Origin: Carya illinoinensis
Lineage: Eukaryota; Streptophyta; Magnoliopsida; Fagales; Juglandaceae
Direction of reading: 5' to 3'
Assembly (NCBI RefSeq): GCF_018687715.1
Contig: NC_056758.1
Span: 13,097,001 to 13,161,000, forward strand
DNA: 64,000 nt
A program made the translations under genes and the position numbers. Below are positions 1 through 12,137 of the stretch, piece by piece. Position 1 is the first letter of the stretch. The number at the start of each line of letters is the position of its first letter. A model generated the notes under the pieces. It had not been told where the DNA came from, did no database searches, and saw nothing but the letters and a program-made list of their open reading frames with translations.

Positions 1-1950
1 ATCTCCAATCTCTCTGAGATTTTCCTAAGACTACCTGTTTTGGTGACTCCTAACTTGGTTCATCAATGGTATTATCATTCTGAGATGGGTGATCATTTAC
101 TTGTTCCAATGTATCATTGTGATGATCAATTAGAGGAACCATTATCTTTTCTTAGAATGCAAGTATAGGGACATCTACTCGTACTTCCTTAATGATCACA
201 TCTCTAGGTTCCATTCTCCCATTGATTTTTCAAGTTCAATGAATTTGGCATTCCCTATTTCCACTATTCTCGAACTGTGATTAGAACAATAAAACCTATA
301 CCATTTGGATCTCTCTAGGTAGCCGATAAAGTATTTGCTTACTGTTCTAGGATCCAATTTCCTTTCATGTGGATTGTAAAGTCTCGCTTCTGTTGGGCAA
401 CCCCAAACATGCATGTGTCTTGAACTTGGTATCCTACCAGTCCATAGTTTGAAAGGAGTTTTTGGAATTGACTTACTAGGAACTCAGTATATGTTGACAT
501 CTTAATGGCTTCACCCCACACAGACTTGGGTAAGATAGAATTGCTTACCATACGTTTGACCACATTCAATAAAGTCCAATTATGCCTTTCAGCAATACTG
601 TTCTGCTGTGACATCTTTGGCATCGTGTACTGTGCAACAATGCCACGCTGTTCAAGAAGTTTCGCGAATGGCCAAGGTTACAACCTGATTCGTCATACTT
701 TCCATAATATTCTCCACCTCAATCAATCCTAATGATTTTCACCTTTCTATCTAATTCTTTTTCCACCTCCATGAGAAATACTTCAAGTATTGAAACAGCT
801 TGAGATTTCTCATGTAGCAGATAGATATATCCAAACCGTGAAAAATCATCTATAAAGGTGATAAAATACTTTTCTCTACCAAAATATTCAGTGGAGAATG
901 GTCCACATATATCTGTGTGAATTATTTCAAGAACCTTCTTACTTCTTGTGGCACCTTTCTTAGTATGTTTGGTATGCTTTCCTTTAATTTAATCCACACA
1001 TACTTCAAGATTAGTAAAATCTAAATATGGAAGTATCCATTCTTTTACTAATCTCTCTAACATTTCTTTGGATATGTGTCCCGATCTTTTATGCCACAAG
1101 TCATAAGAATGTTCATTCATTATATTTATTTTAATTACAATACACACTTCATGGTTATGGGTGTAGGTATTATGAACAAATATATTATCGAGATAAAGTC
1201 GATAAAGACCATTGGAAAAAAACCCAGAACTAATAAATAAAGAGTCTCTGAACAAATTGAAACTACCATTATTAAATGAAAAAGAATAACCATTAGTGTC
1301 CAGTCTAGAAAGGGAAATTAAATTACGCATCACAGAAGGCACAAAAACTGTTATGAAGGTCTAAACAATGACCAGTACTCAAAACTAAACGAAAAGTCCC
1401 TATGGCCAAAACTTCAGCCTTATTCTCATTTCCCATAAAAATGAATCGATCACTGGGACTTAGTGTTTGGCTTGTAAGGTATCCCTATATGGTTATAGAA
1501 ACATGAACATTAGCACCTGAATCTAGCCACCAAGAATTAGTAGGAACATTTACAAGATTTGATTCAAAACATATAAGGGCAAGAGGCTTACCCATCTTTT
1601 CAAACCAAGCCTTTGTTTCTAACACTCAGATTTCATGTATCCATGTTCCCCACACCAGTAGCATTTGGTACTACTATGTTGAACCTGATTAACTTTCCCA
1701 GGCTCCTCTCCTTTTGGCAGTCCAATTCGTTTCTTTTTATCATAATGATACTTTTTCTTTCTAGCTTCTTTGGTCACAAAATTAGTAGAGTAATGTCCTT
1801 GTTATTTCAATCTTGCTTCCTACTGAACTACCATACTTGCCAGATCATTCACATTCCATTTATCCTTAATAGAATTATAATGCATCTGAAATGGACTATA
1901 CTGAGATGGCAATGAGTTCAGAATAAACTATACAATGAATGACTCCTCTA
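1..1950 (-). pseudogene. copia gag C-terminus, protease, GAG-pre-integrase and integrase (broken)
   Basis: Seen on the minus strand: a gag zinc knuckle near 1605-1650 reading CYWCGEHGYMKSEC, where the expected His is Tyr; a protease motif WWLDSGANVHVS near 1500-1535 (catalytic DSG); a GAG-pre-integrase segment with LWHKRSGHIS at 1070-1099; integrase with HTDICGPF near 897-921, a stop next to the second Asp in the GGEYYG region (about 715-740), and NSIAERHN at 579-602 carrying the catalytic Glu; then GCPTEARLYNP and GYLERSKWYRFY at the integrase C-terminus (about 290-410). The last 200 bases match the variable linker before RT (LRKSQRDW). Several stops and frame changes break it. The gag continues at 6388 beyond the hAT insertion. 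Confidence 0.88.
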
Positions 1951-2306
1951 CTTTCATTTAGGGGTGGGTAGCGGGGCCCCACACCTCGTTGCACCGCCTC
2001 GTTCTCCCCACCCCCCCATATGCAGGGCAGGGTATCTGCACCACAAGGGTGGAGGAAGGGCCCATCCCCCGTATAGTAGTTCCCCAGCGAAGGCAGGGGA
2101 TGAAGGGGCTTAGCCCCAGCTCTGCATTTCCCCACCCCGCCCCGGTATATATAATATATATAAAATATATATATTCATTTTAATGATGAAACAGTACCAT
2201 TTTGTACATGACAAAAATGGCGCCATTTCATTAAGTTTTTAATTCCCTTCCCCCTCCAGCCCCCCTTCCCCTTTTTGGCTTTCTTCTCTAACACTCTCCT
2301 CTCATA

Positions 2307-2309
<3 letters not shown>

Positions 2310-2372
<63 letters not shown>
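2310..2372 (+). repeat. (CT)n microsatellite inside the hAT element
   Basis: About 63 bases of uninterrupted CT. It lies in the 5' leader region of the hAT transposase, upstream of a poly-T tract at about 2471-2495. Confidence 0.95.
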
Positions 2373-2374
<2 letters not shown>

Positions 2375-2655
2375 ACTCGCACGACGCCAGATGCACGATA
2401 TCCAATTTCAAGTATCCACTCTCGCCGTCGCAAAGGTAAGACTCTGCAACCGAGTTTCAGTTTCTCCATCGTTTTTTTTTTTTTTTTTTTTTTTAGTTTT
2501 GATCAGAAATTGGAGGAATGATGGGTTGAATCGGAGATGGAGGATGGGAATTTGTGAATTTGTGTGCTGTTAATTCGTGGATTGTGCATTTGTATTCACT
2601 GTATTGTATTTGTGATTCTATGAATTTGTTTGATTTTTTTTGTAGCTTTTATTAT

Positions 2656-2876
2656 TTTGGAAACCCTAAATTAATTTAGGATTCGAAACTCAAAAGTCAA
2701 TAGTTCAAAACCTCTAAATCAATTAGGGTTTCGGATTGGAACCCTAAATCAATTTAGGGTTTCCAATCATTGAAACCCCTAAATCAATTTAGGGTTTCGG
2801 TCAATTTAGGGTTCCAATCTGAAACCCTAATTTTTTTTAGGATTGGAAACCCTAAATTGCATTTAGGGGTTTTAAT
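2656..2876. repeat. cluster of telobox-like palindromes (AAACCCTAAA / TTTAGGGTTT)
   Basis: Within about 220 bases the motif ACCCTAAAT-CAATTTAGGGTTT and variants recur at least five times in both orientations, forming small palindromes. AAACCCTA is the plant telomere-type telobox, found in promoters and first introns of many plant genes. Here the motifs are spaced and diverged, not a telomeric array. They lie between the left end of the hAT element and its transposase start, so a regulatory role is possible but is inference. Confidence 0.75.
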
Positions 2877-3364
2877 TGAAAAGAAGCATATGCTCATGAA
2901 CTACATTTTAAATGTCTAAGTCTCATGACACTAAAATTTGTACAAAATATAGTTTTATTATATTTTAAATGTCCAAGTCTCATGACACTACCTTTTTTTT
3001 TTTTTTTTGTCATCCTACAGTTTAATGTGTTAGCCATTTTATTGGAAGTTTATATTAGCACAATTATGCTGAGTTTCGTGTGCTTAAATCAATGATTCTA
3101 ATTTTTAAATAATAAAAAAAAACTGCACGATTTAATCATTAATACTAATGTTTATTGTTTTCTAAAAAACTACTAATATTTATGTTTTTTCACAAATATT
3201 TATGCATTTTTAATTTTACTCTTTTAATTCATAATACTTACGGTTACAATTATTTTTTTATTTATTTTTATTTAGTGATTAAGAAAATGTTGCCTAATAA
3301 TATTGTGAACTTTTTTTTAAATTGGTTTCAATCATTGCACTTTGCCTTGTTTATTGTTTGGTGT

Positions 3365-3366
<2 letters not shown>

Positions 3367-3418
<52 letters not shown>
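3367..3418 (+). repeat. (TTA)n microsatellite inside the hAT element
   Basis: About 52 bases of repeated ATT, just upstream of the transposase start. The stretch from 2877 to 3520 is otherwise A/T-rich and without recognisable coding sequence. Confidence 0.93.
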
Positions 3419-3523
3419 TATGTCTTGTGTTTGATTGCACTATGCCTTTTATTTTTTTATTTTATTTTTATGTGTTGTGTTAGATTGCACTTTGAAAATA
3501 ATTTATTGTATTGGAGAATCAGG

Positions 3524-5548
3524 AATGTCTTCTCAAATGGATCCGGATTTCAGTGATAGCTCTCTTACCCCAGCCAATATCCCTACCCAGAACCTAACCC
3601 TACTCCTACTCCTACGAGTAGTACACCTTGCCCTGCCCCCAAGCCCACATAGCGCAAGAAACATGTGTCCATAGTTTGATCTCACTTTACCAAACTAAAG
3701 GGTGGTGATGCCAACAACCCACAAGCTAAATGTAATCACTGTAGGAAAATATATGGATATCACTATAGGAAACATGGTATATCCTAGCTGAAGGTCTATT
3801 TAGAGGAACAATGCAAGAAAAGTCCAATATTAAAATCCTTAGTAGAAAATGGTCAATCAAGACTAGATATTGGATTAAAACAAATGGTGGATGGGAGTAG
3901 TGGGGTCGGGGATCCAACATTGAATGGGTATACGAAATATAATCCCGGTAAGTGTAGAAGGAAGTTAACTCGTATGATTGTTATGAATGAGCTGCCTTTT
4001 CAGTTTGTGGAGGGTAAAAGGTTCCAAGAATTTGTCCAAGAGTTGGAACTGAGATTTACGCTTTCTTCTCGCCACACTGTGGCAAAGGACATTAAAAAGA
4101 TGTACAAAAAATATAAAGATGTTTTGAGGGGCCAATTGGCAAGTTTGGTAGTTTGTCTCACTACCGATACTTAGACTTCTATCCAAAATATGAATTACAT
4201 GTCGTTGATTGTGCATTTTATTGATTCTGATTGGGTTCTTCACAAAAAGATTATTAAATTTTGTCAAATAGCTGATCATAAGGGTGACACGATTCGGAAG
4301 GCCTTGGAGGCTGCAATAAAGGAGTGGGGGTTGGCACATGTTTTGACTGTTTTGGTTGATAATACGTTGTTTAATGATGTTACCTTGGGATATCTAAAGA
4401 ATTATCTTAAAGAGGCAAATAAGACATTCTTGGGTGGTGAATATTTGCATGTTAGATGTGCTGCACATATTTTGAATTTAATTGTGACTGAGCGATTGAA
4501 AGATGTTGATCACTCAGTTGCACGAGTTAGAATGGCTGTGAAATTTGTGAGGTCTTCTCCTTCTAGATTGGAGAAAGTTAAAGTTACTGCAAAGGCTGCG
4601 GTCATAACATCGAAGAAGGGTCTTCGTACTGATGTTCCTACTAGATAAAACTCAACCTTCTTGATGTTGGAGGCGGCCCAAGAATATAAAGCAGCCTTTT
4701 AATTATTGGGTGATAAAGACATCCAATATGTCAAATACTTTGATGAGCACGAGGGATTAGAAAAGCCTAATGATGATGATTGGGTGATAGTTTCTACTTT
4801 TGTTGATTTTCTCTGACTTTTTTACAACGTCACATTGAATATATATGGTTCTTTGTACCCTATATCTCATGGGTTTTGTCAACAAATATGTAAGGTGAAA
4901 GAAGAATTAGAAGACATGCGTAGGGGTTCCAATGAAATGATGAGGGGGATGGTAGTGACCATGATGCTAAAATATAATAAGTATTGGGGAGATTTGACTA
5001 GAATAAATATTTTGTTATATATGGTTGTTCTTCTTGATCCCCGTTTGAAAGTTTCAGGCATGTTATATGGTTTGAGACTTGCTCACGATCAGGCATAGGC
5101 TGATCTTATTGGTGAAATGACCCGAGATACTCTGGCTAAATTGTATGATGAGTTTAATGCAATTAAGGGTGGTACTGCATGCAAGACACATACACCTACC
5201 CCAACGCCTTATACAGACACTGTGACCAGGCCTCCTACAAAAAAGCATAGAATGTCATGGACTAAGACCCTCGCACAGCATCCCACACTAGTCCATCAAT
5301 CTACGAAGGTGGTTTTGGAGTTAGACAACTATTTGTCAGCGGATATGGTCCAAGATGATGATGATAATTTCGATATATTAGGATGGTGGAAGACTGCAGT
5401 AAAGAAATATCACCACTGTATTTTGGTCATCCCTATTAGCATCGTTGCCTCAGAGTCAGCCTTTAGTACTAGAGGTCTCATATTAGATCATTTTCGTAGT
5501 TCATTATCTCTTACAACTGTGGAGGCATTGATATGCACACAGAGTTGA
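3524..5548 (+). pseudogene. hAT transposase (BED finger, RNase H-like core, C-terminal dimerisation domain), broken
   Basis: From an ATG at 3524 the reading frame gives a Pro/Thr-rich N-terminus. A frameshift follows, then a BED-type finger (CNHC at 3731-3742, followed by HGIS and QC). Next comes a core with LTTDT then a stop where Trp is expected (4172-4174), VDNTLFNDV near 4354-4380 and RCAAHILNL near 4453-4479. Later LLDPRLK lies near 5030-5050. The dimerisation region has WWKTAVKKY, then SESAFST near 5451-5471 and LDHFRSSLS, ending at a stop at 5546-5548. Stops at 4172, 4646, about 4700, 4815 and 5096 make it non-functional. The motif set matches plant hAT transposases of the zf-BED/DUF4413/hAT_C type. 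Confidence 0.9.
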
Positions 5549-6387
5549 ACGATAGGAAAGGATATTCATGTTTCAGGTGTTTTAGATTTTAAGGAGACCG
5601 ATGAGGAAGAGGGTAGTGATCAGTCTGGATTTAGACCACCTAGTAATTGTTTTTATTTTATTATTTTGATTTATTTATATTCATTTCGATTTCATTGGTA
5701 TTAGTTTTAGTATTAATTCTTGTAGCAACACATGAGATGACGTCTAGCTCTGCTGCAATATAAATATGTGCTAAAGCCAGAGCCGCCCCAATTGTCACAG
5801 TCAAAGACAAGCCACAACTCTCTCTTTAGAATATTCAAAATTTGAATCATTTGTTCATATTTTGTATTCAATGATTTGTAATGTTAATACAATGTCCCTT
5901 AGACACTTTTATGTTTGTAATTTTGTAATAGCTTAGTTATTACTATTAGTTTATTAGGTATTAGACTAGTAACTTTTATTCATATAACTTTTTTTTTTTT
6001 ATAATTATTAGCCATAAAATCAATTTTTATTCATGTAACTTTTTTTTTAATCTAGTTTTTAAATTTTTTTTAACTTATAATTTTATAGGCTGAAAATGGC
6101 CTGGAAGCTTTTTTGGGCCTACAAGAAAAGCTTGTGGGCCATTTTAGGCCCATTTCAGCGGTTTCTAGGCCAAAACCGCTTCTAGGCCCAAGGCCCAGTA
6201 GGGTGCGGGCAGACAGATTGCCCTCCCTCCCAATCCACACCTCGTATTACAGGACGAGGTACCTCACCCCAGGCTCCTCGACAGTGGCAGAGGGGGGGAT
6301 CGGGAGGGAATTCCCCATCCGCCCCATGCAAGGACAAAGGGCTGGAAGGAGTCTACCCCGCATCGTATGGTGCGGGTAGCACCCCTA

Positions 6388-6862
6388 CTTTCATTCCTAG
6401 GGTTTGTAAACTGGCAACAATATTTTTCATTTCAAGGATATACTTTTGCATTCCTTTGGCTCCATCATATTTCATGATAGTAAGTCTAGCCATCAGTATT
6501 TTTGCTAAAGACTTATCTGTAGACATAAATCTTTTCTCAGCATTTTTCAAAAACTTTTGGGCATCCTCAACACTAGGGAATGAATTTTTAATATTTTCAG
6601 CTATGTTCATTTTCATGAACATTAGACTCAGTCTATTTTATCTCTCCCACTGTTTAAATGACTCTTTCTCATCTTTATTACTATCCTCAGTGAGATGTGG
6701 TGGTTTTGGACTTGTAAGGGATGAGTCCAGGTCAAGGACCCCTAAGGTGAATCTAACTCGTTCAACCCACTCAGAAAAATTAAAGCTATTCAAAACAGGA
6801 ACTGATGAAGTTTGTGAATGTAATGATATCGATACATTTACTGCAAGAAAATATTTGTTACA
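6388..6862 (-). pseudogene. copia gag, N-terminal half (UBN2-type), broken
   Basis: On the minus strand the sequence from about 6862 reads VNVSISLHSQTSSVP, then NFSEWVERVRFTLG near 6735-6785. A stop follows near 6640. From the Met at 6622 the reading is open through MNIAENIKNSF and LMARLTIMKYDGAKG to LQTLGM, where the hAT element begins. This is the N-terminal gag domain of copia elements, which normally binds the growing particle core. The C-terminal part with the zinc knuckle is at 1600-1950. A splice-acceptor-like TTCTTGCAG sits directly upstream of this segment (about 6855-6865 on the plus strand). Confidence 0.85.
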
Positions 6863-6889
6863 TAATGCTTTGAGTTAGACACTTATAAC

Positions 6890-7125
6890 CAATAATCAGA
6901 ATTTAAATAATTATGGATGAACTATTAGTATCATCAAGACCCTCCTTTGGGAGTAGATCTTAATACACAAAGTGTTCTCACTAATATTAAATTCTATGGA
7001 TAAACTATGTATATCATCAGAATTCTCCTTTAGGAGTAAACTCTGACATACAAAGTGTTTCCTCTAACTTTTCTTTGATGGATGAACTAGTAGTGTTATC
7101 AAAACCCTCCTTTGGTAAATCTTAT
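6890..7125 (-). repeat. copia A leader tandem repeat, about 3 copies
   Basis: Read on the minus strand, a unit of about 84-95 bases recurs: ACTTTGTATGTCAGAGTTTA, then CTCC-AAAGGAG, then TGATGATA, then TAGTTCATCCATA. The three copies are diverged. The same unit is present in about nine copies at 19490-20200 in copia B, which shows that both elements belong to one family. Confidence 0.85.
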
Positions 7126-8280
7126 ACCTTTGGGCAACCAATCTTTTCTTTAGATAAACAAATATATATGGCATGATAATAAAAGTCAAAACAAACAATT
7201 CATACATGTATTTAATGATAATAGCATGTATATGATAGTTAATAAAATTTAACACATGTAAATAATAACATACATATAAATTTAATACACAGTAACATGC
7301 ATAAAATTTTAATATATGCATATAAATTTAATAAAGATTTTCATACATGAACATAACAATTCAACATGCATAATTTTTTTTAAACGTAAAATAATAATAG
7401 TTTAATCTGACTGGTCTGGGTCCGAACCAGATCGGTTTAGAAAACTAGGCTGAGACCCAGTTTATTTAAATGGTCAATTGAATATGTTGACCTGGGTTAG
7501 GCCTACTGTTTAGGCCCGTTCCCTTCTTTTCTTTTCTTTTTTTTTTTTGCTGTCCACTTTTACTCTTTCTCCTAGATTGGGCCAAAGCCCACGGCCCGGC
7601 CCACAACCACTAAAGATTTACATTTTAGAAGCAAAGAAAGAAAAAGGAAAAAAAAAAACAAAATTTAAATCTTTGACTGGGCCGAAGCCCACACCCTAGC
7701 CCGTTGCCTAATACTTTACATATCTGAAGAAAAACTAATTTTAATATCTTGGATTGGGCCAAAGCCCACAGCCCAAATCCTTCATATATCATAAGAAAAC
7801 CCTAGCAGGTTTTCTTTTCTTCACACAGCGCCGCCCCTTTTCTGCTTCTCTTAACACACAACGCTGCACTTCATGTAAAGGTTCATTCAGCTTCCTCTTG
7901 CTGGTGAGGAAGAGACGGTATGGCATCCCTAACCTCCTCTCACCGACAAGGTCCACCTACACTCGTGGTTTCCCTTCTTCTTCTTCCTTTTTTTTTTTTT
8001 TTTTTTTTTTGTTTTTGTTTTATGGAACCGAACTCTGCAGCCACTGGGCTTTGAAGCCCTCTGTGTCATCGTCACAGTGGCATCGGGAAGGAGGTTCTTG
8101 GCCTCCTCCTGGCACCAAACACACCTTCTAATTTTTTCTTTTTTTTAATATATGCCAACGAAACCCGAGGAAAACATACGTGAAACACCATTCGGTTTCC
8201 ATCTCAAATACAGTTTAGAGTTCATAAAATTGTGAGCAATTTCATATGCATAAATACACATAAATTCACATATGCAATTT

Positions 8281-8321
<41 letters not shown>

Positions 8322-8521
8322 CATATATAGTTCATGAATATCAATGCAATAATATTACATATGCAGAATCAAAATTATAATTTTACGTATATGTGTGGCG
8401 TAGCAGTTTATGCATAATATTGGTACGAAGCAGTCTGTGTTTTTATCTTTCACAACTAAAAAGAACTATCAAAGTGATATACGGCGTGTGCAATATTTTA
8501 GCGAGATCATAAAATCTATAA
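7126..8521 (-). other. copia A leader between LTR and gag, no coding capacity recognised
   Basis: The stretch is A/T-rich at 7130-7400 and 8140-8500. Three copies of a GATTGGGCC-AAGCCCA motif lie at about 7575, 7676 and 7751. A C/T-rich segment (7790-8130) resembles a plant 5' untranslated region, with poly-T at 7988-8010. An (AT)n tract lies at about 8284-8319. I recognise no protein. The 7790-8130 segment could be captured DNA, but nothing identifies a source. Confidence 0.6.
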
Positions 8522-8524
8522 CTT

Positions 8525-8537
8525 GTCTCTGATACCA
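8525..8537 (-). other. primer binding site of copia A
   Basis: On the minus strand this reads TGGTATCAGAGAC, two bases after the end of the LTR. TGGTATCAGAGC is the standard complement to initiator Met-tRNA used by plant LTR retrotransposons. Confidence 0.9.
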
Positions 8538-8539
8538 CA

Positions 8540-8957
8540 TGTTAAATATTTTAAGATAAACTTTAATAATTGGATCTTTGATTTTTATGATCCACAATAA
8601 TAAACAATAATAAATAAACACGTACCTTTCTCCATCAATTTGATGAACAATTAGATCTGGCTATGAGGGAATGATCATCCTAGCAACTTTACATCTTAAG
8701 TGTCTCACGATGGTAAAAGGCATTCTAATATTATAGGTGAGAACTTTCGAACCCCTCAGTCCTATTTATAGATTTTTAACCATAAAAAAATCTCAGACTT
8801 TGTGTCTAACTATAATTAGATATATAGAGTTTTAATTTTATCTTTTAGGAGTTTTCTTATCCCATTATAACTCATCTATTAACTGATAAGTTGTGAGCTA
8901 TTCCAAACTCTATTAAGATGGGCATGTGGGATATAGAATTTAAATAAAATTCTTACA
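8540..8957 (-). repeat. 5' LTR of copia A
   Basis: This 418-base LTR starts on the minus strand with TGTAAGAATTTTATTT and ends with ATATTTAACA, directly beside the primer binding site. A TATA-like CTATAAATAGGAC lies on the minus strand near 8760-8775. Its end sequences and several internal blocks match the two LTRs of copia B at 13899-14266 and 24562-24907. Confidence 0.88.
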
Positions 8958-11093
8958 TTAATGGCTTGATGTTTTTGTATGATGATCCTAAGAATTTGAT
9001 TTACATGCTAGGATGTTATTTTAAGGATTTTTTGTGTTGATTTTGAATATCTGATTTTTTATGCATGAAGGAGTTCGGTTAGGTCATCTATTTGAGGTTT
9101 TCAGGTAGATTGATGTTTTGATTTAGTTTTGGCCATGTGATCTTGAGTGTAATACTGGGATATACTCTAGGACTTAATTTTTAACCATATGATGTTGTTG
9201 ATTTATGAGTTACTTCATGCAATGTTTCAGATAGAATTGCAACAAAAATCAAGAGATTTGGCCTATGTGTATTTGGGCCAAGGCATGTTTAATAAAATTG
9301 TGAAGTGTTTTAATTTTTCCTAATTTTTTGGATTTAGGAAAAAATTTTCATGAGAAATATAAATTTTGATGAGTTTTGATGTTAGGATGTGAAATCTTTA
9401 AGTTAGAGGTAAAATGGTAATTTTACTCTAAGATAATATTTTTTATATTTTTAAATTGTTAGTGAGAGGTTTTAGACATTTAGAGATCTCTACTTGCAAC
9501 TTCTCGTGTTTCACGCATTTTTACTCTATAACTCAACAATCACAATAAACTAGAAGTTTAACTTACTATTACTCTCTATGTGTGTTGGTAAGGGGATAAT
9601 TGGTTATGTTCCTATGTCATCATATACGTTATGTTATATCATGTCACTACATGTTTGTCTGCTATATATTATATTCTATCATACAATGTTTATTTGTTAT
9701 ATATATTATATTTTGTCACATAAATGTTTATCTGTTATACATTATATTCTATTATACAATGTTTATCTATTATATATTATGCCCAAAATGTTTGTCTGTA
9801 ACATGTTATGTTATGTCAGAAAATGTTTATCTGTTTTATGTCATGCCATGTGATTAGTCTCATGTACATGTCATATTATGTTACTTCAGGTCATTTGTCT
9901 TTTCATTTCATGTCAAGTCATGTCTTGAGTACAGAGTATGTCTCGAAAATAGTTCTTCCACGTCAAGTCAAGTATGCTTATGTTTATCGCGACCTTAGTG
10001 TGAAATCCCCTATGTTGACAAGGTAAAGATCGATGAGTTTTGAATGGCGCCTAAATAATTGGTCACTAGAGCAGAGCAGGCACTAATGTCGATGGTGCCC
10101 CTACTTTGAATTTCATGTTATACGTACTCATGCTAGTACAGATACTTGTCATGAAATACGTACATTATGTTTTTCATAGCAGGTGCAGATACTTGTCAGA
10201 TACTTGTGAATTAGTACGTATGTTAACGCACTCATCACTGGTGTAGATAGCTATATTGTGATGCGGTAATTGGTAGGGACGCATGGCTCAAAGGGAATTG
10301 TATAGCACCCACATTGTCACTTTTATTAATCATGCTATTAATGAATAAGATTCCAAATTCATGTATTTCACGTTCAAGATCATGTTATTTCACATTCAGT
10401 TCAATTCAATCTATGTTCAGTTCATGTTCAAATTCATGTCAGGTCAAGTTCAATTTCAATTCAGTTTCAAGTTCAATTCATTTTCAAATTTAATTTATGT
10501 TAGTACACTTCATGTTAAATGTCAAGTCACATCAAGCTTATTTATAATCATATTATGCATTCATGCTTATACTGTCATGCATGCATCCTTAAACTGTTAG
10601 TTAAGTTCTTTGTTAACTTATTGAGATTTGTATTAAAATCTCATCATGGTAGTCTCAACTACCATTTCTCCCAGAATGGTAGACAATGTGTCAGGACTAG
10701 GCAGTGCAAACACGATGAGGAGCTCGTAGTCTTTATGATTTGATTCATTGATAGTATTATGGCATCTCTAACCAAGCTGCGTGAACTACTTGACAGATTA
10801 GCCCAGTAGATGTTTTAGTTTATGCATATACTTATGGAGCCTTGTCCCCCATACTTTTGTGATTGCAGACTTTTTGGACTTATGTTGTAAATAAGACATT
10901 TTAGGGTATATCTCATTTGGTGCATAGTATTACTCAAGAAAAAAAGTTATTTGCTGTGAATATTGCATATTGTTAGATGCATGTTAGGTGCATTGCATCT
11001 TTAATTGTCATAAATAGATGTAGGTAACCTTGTATTGCATGTCCCAATGCTTCAAAATCCGTCCAATCCCAAGCCTAATTTGGGAGCGTCACA
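8958..11093 (+). mobile_element. gypsy-type LTR fragment with internal short tandem repeats
   Basis: A long non-coding stretch ends in TTTGGGAGCGTCACA, the kind of 3' end typical of large plant gypsy LTRs. Its left part is cut by copia A. It includes a run of ATGTTTATCTGTTATA-type units of about 35-40 bases (9650-9850), and CATGTCA/TTCAATTCA-rich sequence (9840-10520) common in such LTRs. No coding sequence is seen. The start and the class beyond gypsy-like are not certain. Confidence 0.55.
9650..9850 (+). repeat. diverged tandem repeat of about 35-40 bases
   Basis: Units of the type ACAATGTTTATCTGTTATA followed by TTATATTCTATCAT recur about five times. Small overlapping open frames here come from the repeat and show no codon structure. 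Confidence 0.7.
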
Positions 11094-11860
11094 CAATGAA
11101 ATAACGTTTATTGATGATGTTTGTATTTATGCTATGAAATTAAGTTTTATGAAATGAAATAGACTGATGAATGATTGAATAAAAAGGAAATGAATCAAAG
11201 AAAAATTTTAATGTATGAAACTACGTAACGAGCATGAGCAAATGAATGATGTACAAAGAGGAAAGTGGCAGATTGCAATACCAGATCAATTCCATTGGTA
11301 GTGCACCCAATGGTTCCATCCTAACGAAAAATGATTCATATGTGGCAATGGGCAGAGTCCAAGTCCAAAAGACCACTAACCCTAACACAAAGGGCGTAGC
11401 AGTGTATACCGGCCAAAGAAAAGTGATAAGAGTTAATTGAATGTATGAGATGTTTTATCTCTTTATGAAAGAATGTACAAGGTGTGTGAAATATTTTATG
11501 AGGAATGAAGACTTTTAAAGAAAAACCCCCACCTCGTAATGTTTCTAAAAGAAAATAAATTATTTATGTAAAGTATGTAGATAAATGATAAATGCATAAA
11601 TGAAAACCTACGTTAGTATATTTTTACAGTATGAAGAAATACTTAGTAAGTATTCGACTCATTTTGTTTATATATATGCCCCTCCATCTCTGAGGAGCAA
11701 AATGAGGTTGAAGCATCAAGACATACATGACCCAAAGGAAAGGTGACAAAAGCCTAGGTAGCCTTCATTGAATGTCTGAACTCACATTTTGTAAAAGGAC
11801 TGTATATTTTTATTTAATGAATACTGTTGTAAACTCTCTTTTAATTTATAAAAAAAGTGA
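11094..11860 (+). mobile_element. second gypsy LTR-like fragment
   Basis: Sequence such as TACTTAGTAAGTATTCGACTC and the following GAGGAGCAAAATGAGGTT (11640-11715) resembles the U5 region of plant gypsy LTRs. It lies directly behind the LTR end at 11093. The ends are not defined and no coding sequence is recognised. Confidence 0.4.
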
Positions 11861-12137
11861 AATTTTTTTCCATAGAATTTTTTTTTTCCATAGAAATCTT
11901 TTATATCTTAGGAAGGGAAGGAAAAATTTAGAAAAAAAAGTTCAGTAATTCCCTTCTCATTTTCTAAAACTATTTATTAAAGTTTCACTACAAAGACAAG
12001 TGTTACAACTTGTGTACACTAAAGGGACCTTATACGTTCCACATTGGGTTATTTTTTAATTTAGATTATTTATAAGAATAGTTTATAGCATAAATAAGCT
12101 CCAATATCTAATAAATTTCTTGGTATAGTCCAACTAA
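11861..12137. other. no recognised feature
   Basis: A/T-rich sequence with poly-A and poly-T runs. I see no coding or repeat structure that I can name. Confidence 0.5.

Larger units (their letters stand above)
1959..6387 (+). mobile_element. hAT DNA transposon with decayed transposase, inserted in copia gag
   Basis: The ends are short inverted repeats: TAGGGGTGGGTAGCGG at the left, and the right end read in reverse is TAGGGGTGCTACCCGC. The flanks carry a perfect 8-base target duplication CTTTCATT at 1951-1958 and 6388-6395. Removing the element and one duplicate brings the two halves of copia gag together. The interior holds a (CT)n tract, a cluster of telobox-like palindromes, a (TTA)n tract and a transposase pseudogene on the plus strand. 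Both ends (about 1965-2135 and 6110-6380) are G+C-rich, unlike the A/T-rich middle. At 4429 bases it has the size of an autonomous hAT element. Confidence 0.93.
1..8957 (-). mobile_element. Ty1/copia LTR retrotransposon A, cut off by the window edge and split by a hAT element
   Basis: On the minus strand the order is: LTR (8540-8957), Met-tRNA primer binding site, a long leader with an 84-base-type repeat, gag (about 6862-6388), then after the hAT insertion the rest of gag with its zinc knuckle, protease, GAG-pre-integrase and integrase. The element leaves the window at base 1, between integrase and reverse transcriptase. Protease and integrase ahead of RT is the copia arrangement. Stops and frameshifts show the copy is dead. 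Its second LTR lies outside the window, so its target duplication cannot be checked. Confidence 0.9.

Noticed and set aside
1613..1915. 100-residue plus-strand frame
   Set aside because: It is antisense to the copia zinc-knuckle region.
2656..2876. interstitial telomere array
   Set aside because: The CCCTAAA words are spaced and in both orientations, not head-to-tail repeats.
7754..8131. 125-residue frame as a captured gene
   Set aside because: C/T-rich leader with poly-T, and no recognisable protein; kept only as leader.
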